64,000 bases of DNA from Mesocentrotus franciscanus (lineage: Eukaryota > Echinodermata > Echinoidea > Camarodonta > Strongylocentrotidae), in the NCBI GenBank assembly GCA_037976565.1, contig CP137675.1:26180831-26244830 (forward strand), read 5' to 3'. Shown piece after piece: positions 1-13,022 of the stretch. A program made the translations under genes and the position numbers. The notes under the pieces were generated by a model. It searched no databases. It was not told the origin of the DNA and worked only from the letters and a program-made list of their open reading frames with translations. Numbering within the stretch: position 1 is the first letter of the stretch; the number at the start of each line of letters is the position of its first letter.

Positions 1-379
1 AGGGTTATGGTGATAAAAGCAAATAACATGCTTCGTATTTGAGCAAAGAGGAGACCTCTAGCTTGAAGTCCTACAGTATATCCGAGAGACTGATTATACA
101 TATTAAAGCTATTCTGCAAATTGTCTTCATATAATATGTTTCTGAACTTTATATTTGGTGGACTATTCAATGTATTTGAGCACCTAGTTTATACCTGCCC
201 TAATGTATGTTTAATAGGCAGCTTTCAAGAATATTCCTGTCCTTAGTGTTTTGAATAACTCCCTGATGGACCAGTTCATCTAAGACCACCTACAGGTGAC
301 CTGTGACTAATGATTTGTAGCATGTCCTCTAGACAAAATCATCAAAAATAAACCATCCAATTTTATTTTTACCTTCCAG
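1..379 (+). other. Intron upstream of exon A (copy 1)
   Basis: AT-rich intron ending in a pyrimidine-rich stretch and the acceptor AG at 378-379. The matching stretch in copy 2 is 6736-7113. Nothing else is recognisable. Confidence 0.7.
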
Positions 380-601
<222 letters not shown>

Positions 602-765
602 TGAGTCCATTTTTTGACAACCTTCACAAATTTATTTTGTCTGCTTTATCCCACACTCTGCATCATCTGTTGAGAGCAGAAATGGTGTTATTATACTGTG
701 TTAAGTGTCTTGTTTCTCAGCAAATGGTCTTAGCAGACAGTTTGGGACATCCCAGGAGAGCGACA

Positions 766-898
766 GGCCAACAGACAATGAGACTAAAGCCCCCAAGACC
801 GATTGCCCATGAAACTGATAATGTCGGTCAGGTGAACACTTGTCAGAAGGTTTACTAGATTGACATTATCGGTCTTTTGGGCTGTCGGTCTCTTGGCC
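766..898. repeat. Imperfect palindrome (foldback repeat), copy 1
   Basis: Left arm 766-803 (ggccaacagacaatg... to ...aagaccgat) pairs with right arm 868-898 (atcggtctt... to ...ctcttggcc). The loop also contains a short inverted pair around 'gataatgtcgg' and 'gacattatcgg'. The same structure lies at 7496-7628 in the duplicated segment. It looks like a small MITE; no clear target duplication was seen. Confidence 0.55.
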
Positions 899-1552
899 AT
901 TCGTTCTTGTGGCCTGTAGCCCAGACTACCATACATGTGTTCATTGTCCTTTATACTGTACTTCACGTCATCTGTTGACAGTCAGAAAGGCATTGATTCT
1001 AATGTTATGAGTTAAATCCCTTCCAGAATTCAACTTGACATTGAAAAGGGCCCACACACACACCTACATGTACAATGTACACGGACTGCAGACCCTAAAG
1101 ATTCCAATTCACACTCCATATAAAATTAGTGTACCGTACAGTGTATAGAGCCCTTTACTGCATGCAGATGAAATGTACATGCTCCAACACATCATTTATC
1201 ATTTGGTAAACATTTTCACCTTCACCCACAGTGTAGTAATAAATACAAAGGAAAAAAATCAAATGAAATGAATTAGGCCAAGGCAAAATTCACACGTGCC
1301 GATAATATTTGTTTGACAGTTCAATGTACATTTGCATTGGAATACATCATACATGAGAGAAGGAAATAATTGAATGCCAGATGTTCTACAGTCTACACAT
1401 CTGTGCAAGTCCCTGACAACAAAAAAGGGTTGTCACTACATTTATTTAGGCGTATACATGTATGCAGAAGGCTGCATTGTGGTGAATCATGGTGATGCTT
1501 TAATTAATCGATTTCTAGATAGATATGAAAAATAAAATGCCAACTTTAGTAC

Positions 1553-1715
1553 CTGGGCCCCATATCATAAAACTTACCATTGATGGTAATTTTGCCATTA
1601 ATGGTAACTTCCATGGAAACCTTGATTTGATTGGCTGTTGAGCGATGTTGCCTTGGTAGTTAATATTGATGGCAAAGTTATGATCAGTGGTAAGTTTGAT
1701 GCAACTGGGGCCCAG
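1553..1715. mobile_element. Short TIR hairpin element (ctgggcccc...ggggcccag), copy 1
   Basis: The ends ctgggccccatatcataaaa and the right end ...gcaactggggcccag are inverted, and 'acttaccattgatggtaa' pairs with 'agtggtaagttt'. The ~160-bp length and the 'gggcccc...ataaaactt' style match the abundant non-autonomous hairpin elements of marine invertebrates. The allelic copy is 8286-8448. A relative with the same terminal theme is at 48030-48173. Confidence 0.6.
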
Positions 1716-3909
1716 ATCTTTTTAATAATTTTTTCAGGGAAATAAGTTTGTATTAAGAAAGATGTCACATGCTACATACATTGTACTTGCATGCTACACG
1801 TAAACTATCGTACACACCTACAAACAATCCGTTTTTAGTCCTACCTGTACAGCTACTTTAAAATTTACAAGAGGGAAAAAAAACAAAAGAACGAAAAAGC
1901 ACCTTGACATACATATGTTTTAATATCCAGGGATGGTGATGAAATAAACAGGAACGGCGATGAAATAAACAGGAACAAAGGAATTGCCAAAATCAGTTAA
2001 AAATACTTCACAGAGATACAATTTATAATGCAAAGAAAATGCAATAGATTGTATCTCAACGTATTAATATTTAAAGAATCGTCTCTTAAAATATGCAGTA
2101 GCTTCATGTACATGTACCTGTATTAATAGTTTTATTGCCCATTTTCATACTTGCCACATAAAAGATGGAATGATTTGAATAACACAACACAAGGTGAAGG
2201 AAGCTTATTTTCCTCTTCTTTATTCATTAGTATTAAAAGCTTATAATGATTTTTTGTGGTGTTTCTACATGTACATAGTGATACAGTTTTTCTTTATATT
2301 TTGCTGTTGGAGGAGGAAAAACAGTCATGTACATGTATGTGGACTAGTTTGATTTTTTATTCATTGGGTATACCAGCAGAAGTGTAGTTGTTTTGAGACC
2401 AAGGATCTTTTAATGGTCGGGAAATATATCAAATGTCTGTCATTGTATCTCACCAATTTGAGACAAAAAACATTTTTAGGTCAAAGCATATATCATGTTC
2501 TAGGAAATCCTATAGGTACATGTACATGTAAATTCATCCATTTACACATGTACATTTATGATAACATGTAGGAATTATCTTACAATGTACAAGAAAACGG
2601 GATGATGATTGATTATTTAATTTCCTTTCCTCCAACTACATGTAGATTTGAATTCACTCCCTTCCCCCCTCTTTTTTGGGGGATAAATTCTTGTATGCCA
2701 ACTTTGAAATGAAATATCAAGCACTGGATACTACATGTACCCTGTACACATGGCTGAAAGCAAGCAGAAATATATTTTACGTTGTAAAAGTACAAGTAAA
2801 GAAAACAACAGTAGCTGAGATTTATTTGATAACTCTCGTCTAGATTGCCGATTTCCGTATGATGTAGAGGAGGAAATCCGTAGAGATTCAATTGCTATTT
2901 CCTCTATCCTGCTCATTGCCGAGTGGGAGGTGTCGCAATTTCTCCACCGAACGTGACAGATCTGTATGTGACCGAAACTCAGCATTGATTTAGGTCTATA
3001 CTGTATGTACATTTACATTTGCACTACAATATAAATTATATGTATCTTTAGTAAAAAAAAATAGGTTGAACAATGTACATTATACATGTACATGAAAGTA
3101 GTGGATTAGCTTAATTGTACATTGATTATTTACATATATACATTCATACATGTATGCATCGAGATGTTCAAATGTACATGTAGCACAAATTGCCTCAGAT
3201 CTAGATGTACTTTGTCCTTTTTCTGTTAATGTGTACAGCAGAATAGATTATCGACTGGTAAATGGTAATAGATCTAAGATTAGTGGTTGTGGCTGCAATT
3301 TCTCCAGGAATATGCCTCTATCATGCTTAACTGCTCTAGGGTGAAAATTGGCGATTTACATTAGCTCAATCTACGCCAAGCTACCAATCGGAAAGTCTTG
3401 TGGTAGTTGTGATATATTCATAAAGTAACGCTTTGTGAGATTACATTTTAATGATATTCAAGCTTACATACATGTACTACAGTGGCACAGGAATACTCCC
3501 ATTACCACACCGTAGTTCTTAGAATAGGGATGTTCACTATCTGTACATACTTCTTGAATCAGAGTTGCTTTTAATTACAACAAAAAAAAAGATTGCCAGA
3601 AGTTTGCTAGTCATATCATCAAATATTAATTGTACTATGAAAATGTACAAAAGTTTACTCAGCATGGCTACTTGAAAGCAACCTATAATTGATTTTTTTA
3701 AACATGTTTTTATTTTTATTTATACATTTACATGTAGTGACTTTATCAAGAGTTTATGTAGACAAATCAGCCTCCATCATCCCTGTTCAATTTTCACTCA
3801 TTTTAACACCAGTACAGTCTGTATATGAGACGGACCACCTTAAACTCAAGATAATTCTAAAATCTTCAACATAGCATCACCTGTAACCGCATCTTTTTTC
3901 CGTAACCAG

Positions 3910-4048
3910 GGTAACGGGAGGAGAACTGTTCCACTATCTGGCAGAGGAGGACCATGTCAACGAGGAGGTGGCAGCTCAGTTTGTCAAGAAGATTCTGGAG
4001 GCTCTGAAACATATGCACGAGAGGAATATATGCCACCTAGATCTTAAG
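3910..4048 (+). CDS. DAPK1: DAPK exon B, copy 1: hinge to catalytic loop
   Basis: The exon continues the kinase domain from the hinge (VTGGELFHYL) through helices D and E to the catalytic loop HLDLK, whose Asp at 4040-4042 matches D139 of human DAPK1. It starts after acceptor AG 3908-3909, using its first base to finish the Leu codon split by exon A. It ends in phase 0 before donor gtaaga. The length of 139 nt (1 + 46 codons) keeps frame. The usual HRD Arg is replaced (HLD here, HFD in DAPK), as expected for this non-RD kinase family. The exon is identical in sequence to copy 2 (10670-10808). Confidence 0.93.
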
Positions 4049-4235
4049 GTAAGAATCAACTTTAAAACAAAATTCTGATATTTGTTTTTTGTTTTTAGTT
4101 TATATGTAAATTTTGTTTTCATTATTTTCATAAGTGCATTCTTGATTTCAATCATTCATTCTCTCTTTCTTTGTTCCTTCCTTTCTTTATTATAGGGGAG
4201 GGGTGGAGGTTTCTCTTTGATGATGTATTGTAGAC

Positions 4236-4385
4236 CTGGGGCCCCTTCTTTAAAACAACTTTTTGTTGCGATTGACATCAACTGCAACTATGTACATATT
4301 AGGGATAGGGGACTGCAAACTTGTGATTGATTAAAGGACTTGGAATTGATTCGGATCAATTGGAACTCTGTATAAGACGCCCTGG
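4236..4385. mobile_element. Short hairpin element (ctggggcccc... family), copy 1
   Basis: The element begins ctggggccccttctttaaaa and contains 'gttgcgattgacatcaactgc' and 'gattcggatcaattgg', ending ...aagacgccctgg. A better preserved relative at 60060-60224 shares the ggccccgtcttataaag and gttgcgattgat pieces. The allelic copy is 10997-11149. Confidence 0.5.
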
Positions 4386-5727
4386 CTACATGTAAGGCAT
4401 TCTCAATTCTCTTCCCTCGAGCCGGAGAATGTACTCATTGTTTTTTATATTTCTGTAGATTCACAGTTTCAAATAAATCCTAAATGATTTTTCCATAAAT
4501 TCACACCTCCCTTAGTTCATAACATGTGATTAATTACACTTTTGATAATCACTACACTTTATGTATAGCATAACAGCCCAATGGAAACTTGCCTGTCATG
4601 ATTTCGTCATACATGTATTTATTTGGATCAAAGAGTGTTCAGTGTGAAGTGTGCATTCCACATTGTAGATACATGTCTCAACTGGCTAGATCTAGATTGA
4701 CTCTGCTACCTGTAAATGTATAAAACCCTTCTAGGAAAAAGTTTGAGTGTTGCAGTTCATTTGTTTGTTTTCCTATATCATATTTTATTTTATTATCCCA
4801 ATATTTGCTCTGTGATGCTTCTGTGCGATAACAGTATGGTTATTGTATAATTAACTTTATCAAAAAATCTTGAAGGACATGTTCTAAGCAAATATGAATG
4901 CATTTTTGTAACAGGAACTAATTTCACCTAATTCCTTCAGCCAATATGGTTTTAGTTTCATTGGTCCATTCCTGGGACTGACAGCTGTAGACAGACAAGA
5001 TATTTGGTTGCTGAATTCCAGAATTAGACAAACAAGTCATGTCTATTAAAGGTAAAGACCAGTTTTGGAAACGCCCCTCTCTCAAAAAAATGAAATGGAA
5101 GCTCTCATTACCAATCATGTGAAAGAATATGTTTTGACTAATACGTGATGATACAAATGTTGCCGGGAAAGTCGGAAACCGCCTACTAATTGATATATTT
5201 GGTAAATTATTATATCTATTGGGACCAAATAGATATCGTGCACGTGGTCGCGTAGTCCCATATACATCTTTCTGTGTACAGTGCTTATAACTTTACCAAG
5301 ACTGGGCCAAATTTCTTATCATTTTGATGATTCCAGAACCTTGCAGTACATACCAATACTTATATGCTAGATGATCAACCTTTTCTGATCGATTCCACAA
5401 CGTTTCTTTCACAATGCAATCGCATGACAAGAAATGGTCTTTCTCTTTAAGAACAAGGTCTCTGTGTGCCGAAGCATCAGGGTCTATAACATTTCACGCT
5501 CCTATTTTGACACTTAGTTGTGTATTTAAAAGATAATAATGAATTCTCATCCGTAAAGGGTTCAGAGAATAAGAAAGGTTCAAAGTCTTATTTGATTTGG
5601 GATTATTTTTAGATTTCTTTCTTCTTTATCTAGTATTAGCACAGTATTTTTATAGGCATGATGACATGCTAGACATATTTCTTGAAGTGGCAAGGCATGA
5701 CAACATCAATTATCCAATGTCTAAGGG

Positions 5728-6227
5728 NNNNNNNNNNNNNNNNNNNNNNNNNNNNNNNNNNNNNNNNNNNNNNNNNNNNNNNNNNNNNNNNNNNNNNNNN
5801 NNNNNNNNNNNNNNNNNNNNNNNNNNNNNNNNNNNNNNNNNNNNNNNNNNNNNNNNNNNNNNNNNNNNNNNNNNNNNNNNNNNNNNNNNNNNNNNNNNNN
5901 NNNNNNNNNNNNNNNNNNNNNNNNNNNNNNNNNNNNNNNNNNNNNNNNNNNNNNNNNNNNNNNNNNNNNNNNNNNNNNNNNNNNNNNNNNNNNNNNNNNN
6001 NNNNNNNNNNNNNNNNNNNNNNNNNNNNNNNNNNNNNNNNNNNNNNNNNNNNNNNNNNNNNNNNNNNNNNNNNNNNNNNNNNNNNNNNNNNNNNNNNNNN
6101 NNNNNNNNNNNNNNNNNNNNNNNNNNNNNNNNNNNNNNNNNNNNNNNNNNNNNNNNNNNNNNNNNNNNNNNNNNNNNNNNNNNNNNNNNNNNNNNNNNNN
6201 NNNNNNNNNNNNNNNNNNNNNNNNNNN
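5728..6227. other. Assembly gap, exactly 500 N
   Basis: Runs of N from 5728 to 6227. The round length suggests a placeholder rather than a measured gap. It begins exactly where copy 1 stops matching copy 2 (after 'ctaaggg'), 16 bases before a transposon-like insertion seen in copy 2 at 12515. Confidence 0.99.
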
Positions 6228-7113
6228 ACCTCAGGAAAAACAGCATTGATGCCGATGAGGCTTATTTACCTGGATATTATTATTACATATAATCATTGTC
6301 TTTTTTACCAAATCATTTTTTTCCAGATCGATTCAAGCTTTCCCAAGTGAAATAACTCACTGCTCCCTGTATTTCAGTTGCACATACATTGTCATTGTAC
6401 TGGTATTGTAATAAATGCACTGTACTTGTATGGGCATGCATGCATGCAAAATTGAGCGTCACAGATGCTTAAAGTGCTTATAACGTTCCTGTAAAGTGTG
6501 CTTGATTAGCAATTACGTTGAAAGCAAAATCAATAGTGAAGTTTATGTCAATCATACGCATGTTAATCATTATTTAACAAGTGGGAGGAAATCCTGTAAT
6601 GCGGTTATACACTCTATAACAGGTTGCTTGTGTTATGTATGGCATTGTTAGTGATTTCAAAGGGGATTGCTGTCAATATACAGGTATTTCATAATTTGAT
6701 TGAGAGATGAAATCCAGTTTCTCAATCATTTCATGAGGGTTATGGTGATAAAAGCAAATAACATGCTTCATATTTGAGCAAAGAGGAGACCTCTAGCTTG
6801 AAGTCCTACAGTATATCCGAGAGACTGATTATACATATAAAAGCTATTCTGCAAATTGTCTTCATATAATATGTTTCTGAACTTTATATTTGGTGGACTA
6901 TTCAATGTATTTGAGCACCTAGTTTATACCTGCCCTAATGTATGTTTAATAGGCAGCTTTCAAGAATATTCCTGTCCTTAGTGTTTTGAATAACTCCCTG
7001 ATGGACCAGTTCATCTAAGACCACCTACAGGTGACCTGTGACTAATGATTTGTAGCATGTCCTCTAGACAAAATCTTTCAAAATAAACCATCAATTTTAT
7101 TTTTACCTTCCAG

Positions 7114-7331
<218 letters not shown>

Positions 7332-7495
7332 TGAGTCCATTTTTTGACAACCTTCACAAATTTATTTTGTCTGCTTTATCCCACACTCTGCATCATCTGT
7401 TGAGAGCAGAAATGGTGTTATTATACTGTGTTAAGTGTCTTGTTTCTCAGCAAATGGTCTTAGCAGACAGTTTGGGACATCCCAGGAGAGCGACA

Positions 7496-7628
7496 GGCCA
7501 ACAGACAATGAGACTAAAGCCCCCAAGACCGATTGCCCATGAAACTGATAATGTCGGTCAGGTGAACACTTGTCAGAAGGTTTACTAGATTGACATTATC
7601 GGTCTTTTGGGCTGTCGGTCTCTTGGCC
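7496..7628. repeat. Imperfect palindrome, copy 2
   Basis: Allelic copy of 766-898, essentially unchanged, with the same paired arms starting ggccaacagac and ending ctcttggcc. Confidence 0.55.
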
Positions 7629-8285
7629 ATTCGTTCTTGTGGCCTGTAGCCCAGACTACCATACATGTGTTCATTGTCCTTTATACTGTACTTCACGTCA
7701 TCTGTTGACAGTCAGAAAGGCATTGATTCTAATGTTATGTGTTAAATCCCTTCCAGAATTCAACTTGACATTGAAAAGGGCCCACACACACACCTACATG
7801 TACAATGTACACGGACTGCAGACCCTAAAGATTCCAATTCACACTCCATATAAAATTAGTGTACCGTACAGTGTATAGAGCCCTTTTACTGCATGCAGAT
7901 GAAATGTACATGCTCCAACACATCATTTATCATTTGGTAAACATTTTCACCTTCACCCACAGTGTAGTAATAAATACAAAGGAAAAAAATCAAATGAAAT
8001 GAATTAGGCCAAGGCAAAATTCACACGTGCCGATAATATTTGTTTGACAGTTCAATGTACATTTGCATTGGAATACATCATACATGAGAGAAGGAAATAA
8101 TTGAATGCCAGATGTTCTACAGTCTACACATCTGTGCAAGTCCCTGACAACAAAAAGGGTTGTCACTACATTTATTTAGGCATATACATGTATGCAGAAG
8201 GCTTTATTGTGGTGAATCATGGTGATTCTTTAATTAATCGATTTCTAGACAGATATAAAAAAAAATAAAATGCCAACTTTAGTAC

Positions 8286-8448
8286 CTGGGCCCCATATCA
8301 TAAAACTTACCATTGATGGTAATTTTGCCATTAATGGTAACTTCCATGGAAACCTTGATTTGATTGGCTGTTGAGTGATGTTGCCTTGGTAGTTAATATT
8401 GATGGCAAAGTTATGATCAGTGGTAAGTTTGATGCAACTGGGGCCCAG
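8286..8448. mobile_element. Short TIR hairpin element, copy 2
   Basis: Allelic copy of 1553-1715, with the same ctgggcccc...ggggcccag ends and one or two substitutions. Confidence 0.6.
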
Positions 8449-10669
8449 ATCTTTTTATAATTTTTCAGGGAAATAAGTTTGTAAGAAAGATGTCACATGC
8501 TACATACATTGTAATTGCATGCTACACGTAAACTATCGTACACACTCTACAAACAATCCGTTTTTAGTCCTACCTGTACAGCTACTTTAAAATTTACAAG
8601 AGGAAAAAAACAAAAGAACGAAAAAGCACCTTGACATACATATGTTTTAATATCCAGGGATGGCGATGAAATAAACAGGAACGGCGATGAAATAAACAGG
8701 AACAAAGGAATTGCCAAAATCAGTTAAAAATACTTCACAGAGATACAATGTAATGCAAAGAAAATGCAATAGATTTTATCTCAAGTTCGTACATATTCAT
8801 ATTTAAAGAATCGTCTCTTAAAATACGCAGTAGCTACATGTACATGTACCTGTATTAATAGTTTCATTGCCCATTTTCATACTTGCCACATAAAAGATGG
8901 AATGATTTGATAACACAACACAAGGTGGGAAGCTCATTTTCCTCTTCTTTATTCATTAGTATTAAAAGCTTATAATGATTTTTTGCTGTGATGTTTCTAC
9001 ATGTACATAGTGATACAGTTTTTCTTTATATTTTGCTGTTGGAGGAGGAAATACAGTCATGTACTTGTATGTGGACTAGTTTGATTTTTTATTCATTGGG
9101 TATACCAGCAGAAGTGTAGTTGTTTTGAGACCAAGGATCTTTTAATGGTCGGGAAATATATCAAATGTCTGTCATTGTATCTCACCAATTTGAGACAAAA
9201 AACATTTTTAGGTCAAAGCATATATCATGTTCTAGGAAATCCTATAGGTACATGTAGATGTAAATTCATCCATTTACACATGTACATTTATGATACCATG
9301 TGTGCAGGAATTATCTTACAATGTACAAGAAAACGGGATGATGATTGATTATTTAATTTCCTTTCCTCCAACTACATGTAGATTTGAATTCACTCCCCTT
9401 CCCCCTCCTCTTTTTTTTTTTTTTTGGGGGGGGGGATAAATTCCTTGTATGCCAACTTTGAAATGAAATATCAAGCACTGGATACTACATGTACACTGTA
9501 CTGTGTACACATGGCTGAAAGCAAGCAGAAATATATTTTACGTTGTAAAAGTACAAGTAAAGAAAACAACAGTAGCTGAGATTTATTTGATAACTCTCGT
9601 CTAGATAGCCGATTTCCGTATGATGTAGAGGAGGAAATCCGTAGGATTCAATTGCTATTTCCTCTATCCTGCTCATTGCCGAGTGGGAGGTGTCGCAATT
9701 TTCCACGAACGTGACAGATCTGTATGTGACCGAAACTCAGCATTGATTTAGGTCTATACTGTATGTACATTTTACATTTGCACTACAATATAAATTATAT
9801 GTATCTTTAGTAAAAAAAAAAAATAGGTTGAACAATGTACATTATACATGTACATGAAAGTAGTGGATTAGCTTAATTGTACATTGATTATTTACATATA
9901 TACATTCATACATGTATGTATCTAGATGTTCAAATGTACATGTAGCACAAATTGCCTCAGATCTAGATGTACTTTGTCCTTTTTCTGTTAATATGTACAT
10001 CAGAATAGATTATCGACTGGTAAATGGTAATAGATCTAAGATTAGTGGTTGTGGCTGCAATTTCTCCAGGAATATGCCTCTATCATGCTTAACTGCTCTA
10101 GGGTGAAAATTGGCGATTTACATTAGCTCAACCTACGCCAAGCTACCAATCGGAAAGTCTTGTGGTAGTTGTGATATATTCATAAAGTAACGCTTTGTGA
10201 GATTACATTTTAATGATATTCAAGCTTACATACATGTACTACAGTGGCACAGGAATACTCCCATTACCACACCATAGTTCTTAGAATAGGGATGTTCACT
10301 ATCTGTACATACTTCTTGAATCAGAGTTGCTTTTAATTACAACAAAAAAAAAGATTGCCAGAAGTTTGCTAGTCATATCATCAAATATTAATTGTACTAT
10401 GAAAATGTACAAAAGTTTACTCAGCATGGCTACTTGAAAGCAACCTATAATTGATTTTTTTAAACATGTTTTTATTTTTATTTATACATTTACATGTAGT
10501 GACTTTATCAAGAGTTTATGTAGACAAATCAGCCTCCATCATCCCTGTTCAATTTTCACTCATTTTAACACCAGTACAGTCTGTATATGAGACGGACCAC
10601 CTTAAACTCAAGATAATTCTAAAATCTTCAACATAGCATCACCTGTAACCGCATCTTTTTCGTAACCAG

Positions 10670-10808
10670 GGTAACGGGAGGAGAACTGTTCCACTATCTG
10701 GCAGAGGAGGACCATGTCAACGAGGAGGTGGCAGCTCAGTTTGTCAAGAAGATTCTGGAGGCTCTGAAACATATGCACGAGAGGAATATATGCCACCTAG
10801 ATCTTAAG
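10670..10808 (+). CDS. DAPK1: DAPK exon B, copy 2: hinge to catalytic loop
   Basis: Identical to 3910-4048: VTGGELF hinge, helix E, and the HLDLK catalytic loop at the 3' end. Acceptor AG is at 10668-10669; donor gtaaga follows 10808. This copy is contiguous with exon C and splices to it in phase 0 (HLDLK then PENIMLL). The 139 nt length keeps frame. Confidence 0.93.
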
Positions 10809-10996
10809 GTAAGAATCAACTTTAAAACAAAATTCTGATATTTGTTTTTTGTTTTTAGTTTATATGTAAATTTTGTTTTCATTATTTTCATAAGTGCATT
10901 CTTGATTTCAATCATTCATTCTCTCTTTCTTTGTTCCTTCCTTTCTTTATTATAGGGGGGGGGGTGGAGGTTTCTCTTTGATGATGTATCGTAGAC

Positions 10997-11149
10997 CTGG
11001 GGCCCCTTCTTAAAAAAAAACAACTTTTTGTTGCGATTGACATCAACTGCAACTATGTACATAAGGGATAGGGGACTGCAAACTTGTGGTTGATTAAAGG
11101 ACTTGGAATTGATTCGGATCAATTGGAACTCTTTATAAGACGCCCTGGC
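10997..11149. mobile_element. Short hairpin element (ctggggcccc... family), copy 2
   Basis: Allelic copy of 4236-4385 with small differences in the A run near the left end. Confidence 0.5.
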
Positions 11150-12514
11150 TACATGTAAGGCATTCTCAATTCTCTTCCCTCGAGCCGGAGAATGTACTCA
11201 TTGTTTTTTATATTTCTGTAGATTCACAGTTTCAAATAAATCCTAAATGATTTTTCCATAAATTCACACCTCCCTTAGTTCATAACATGTGATTAATTAC
11301 ACTTTTGATAATCACTACACTTTATGTATAGCATAACAGCCCAATGGAAACTTGCCTGTCATGATTTCGTCATACATGTATTTATTTGGATCAAAGAGTG
11401 TTCAGTGTGAAGTGTGCTTTCCACATTGTAGATACATGTCTCAACTGGCTAGATCTAGATTGACTCTGCTACCTGTAAATGTATAAAACCCTTCTAGGAA
11501 AAACTTTGAGTGTTGCAGTTCATTTGTTTGTTTTCCTATATCATAATTTATTTTATTATCCCAATATTTGCTCTGTGATGCTTCTGTGCGATAACAGTAT
11601 GGTTATTGTATAATTAACTTTATCAAAAAATCTTGAAGGACATGTTCTAAGCAAATATGAATGCATTTTTGTAACAGGAACTAATTTCACCTAATTCCTT
11701 CAGCCAATATGGTTTTAGTTTCATTGGTCCATTCCTGGGACTGACAGCTGTAGACAGACAAGATATTTGGTTGCTGAATTCCAGAATTAGACAAACAAGT
11801 CATGTCTATTAAAGGTAAAGACCAGTTTTGGAAACGCCCCTCTCTCAAAAAAATGAAATGGAAGCTCTCATTACCAATCATGTGAAAGAATATGTTTTGA
11901 CTAATACGTGATGATACAAATGTTGCCGGGAAAGTCGGAAACCGCCTACTAATTGATATATTTGGTAAATTATTATATCTATTGGGACCAAATAGATATC
12001 GCGCACGTGGTCGCGTAGTCCCATATACATCTTTCTGTGTACAGTGCTTATAACTTTACCAAGACTGGGCCAAATTTCTTATCATTTTGATGATTCCAGA
12101 ACCTTGCAGTACATACCAATACTTATATGCTAGATGATCGACCTTTTCTGATCGATTCCACAACGTTTCTTTCACAATGCAATCGCATGACAAGAACTGG
12201 TCTTTCTCTTTAAGAACAAGGTCTCTGTGTGCCGAAGCATCAGGGTCTATAACATTTCATCACGTTCCTATTTTGACACTTAGTTGTGTATTTAAAAGAT
12301 AATAATGAATTCTCATCCGTAAAGGGTTCAGAGAATAAGAAAGGTTCAAAGTCTTATTTGATTTGGGATTATTTTTTAGATTTCTTTCTTCTTTATCTAG
12401 TATTAGCACAGTATTTTTTATAGGCATGATGACATGCTAGACATATTTCCTTGCGAAGTGGCAAGGCATGACAACATCAATTATCCAATGTCTAAGGGCA
12501 ACCAAATTAGATTC

Positions 12515-13022
12515 TTAGGGTGCGTTCAAGTGACACTTTTTCACCATAGAAACGCGGTTTTCAAAGACGTTAAGTTTAAAACACGGTTGCGTTCAAGTGA
12601 TTTTTCGTCCGTCGTAAAAATAAACATGTTTCAAAACGCAAACATGAAATGCTGAAAAAGATGCGTTTTGTAACGTGACTCTGCAGAATCACGGTCGATA
12701 TAAATCGCTTGAACGCAACAGAGATCTCTATCATGATTCTATGACGTCATTATCGTGGCCTGCTTCCGGTTTGGTCGAGAGTCGACCACAGTTCTGTGCA
12801 GTTGACCGTAAACGAATTCAGAAAGCGCGCGCTGAAGTTGACCTACATGTATACCTCCTGGGTCAAACTGCGCAGTGTGATGCGCAGTGGCTGGGCTTGA
12901 AATGAGCGAGAATCAGCATTGATGGAAAGTCGCTTGAACGATCTCCCGCAGTAACCGTGTTTTGTAATGGCGTTTTGATTTGTGATTCTAGCTTTAAAAA
13001 ATCGCTTAAACGCATCCTTAGG
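12515..13022. mobile_element. Non-autonomous DNA element with imperfect TIRs (ttagggtgcgttcaag...)
   Basis: The left end ttagggtgcgttcaagtgac is mirrored by the right end ...atcgcttaaacgcatcctta. An inner pair repeats the theme (gttgcgttcaagtgat near 12583, atcgcttgaacgcaac near 12705). Flanking sequence on both sides reads ggcaac-(c/t)aaa-ttag (12497-12510 and 13021-13035), a candidate long target duplication or a chance pre-existing repeat. The element is GC-richer than the surrounding intron. It sits 16 bases after the point where copy 1 breaks into N. A looser relative is at 43102-43412. Confidence 0.5.

Larger units (their letters stand above)
4049..7113 (+). other. Intron after exon B copy 1, assembly gap, and intron before exon A copy 2
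   Basis: 4049-5727 is the start of the intron that follows exon B and is repeated at 10809-12498. 5728-6227 is N. 6228-6735 is AT-rich sequence seen once, which should be the intron upstream of exon A that precedes the window start in copy 1. 6736-7113 repeats 1-379. A TIR hairpin element lies at 4236-4385; nothing else is recognisable. Confidence 0.7.

Noticed and set aside
5597..6350. Open frames of 178-231 codons on both strands across the gap
   Set aside because: They consist almost entirely of N translated as unknown residues; not real ORFs.
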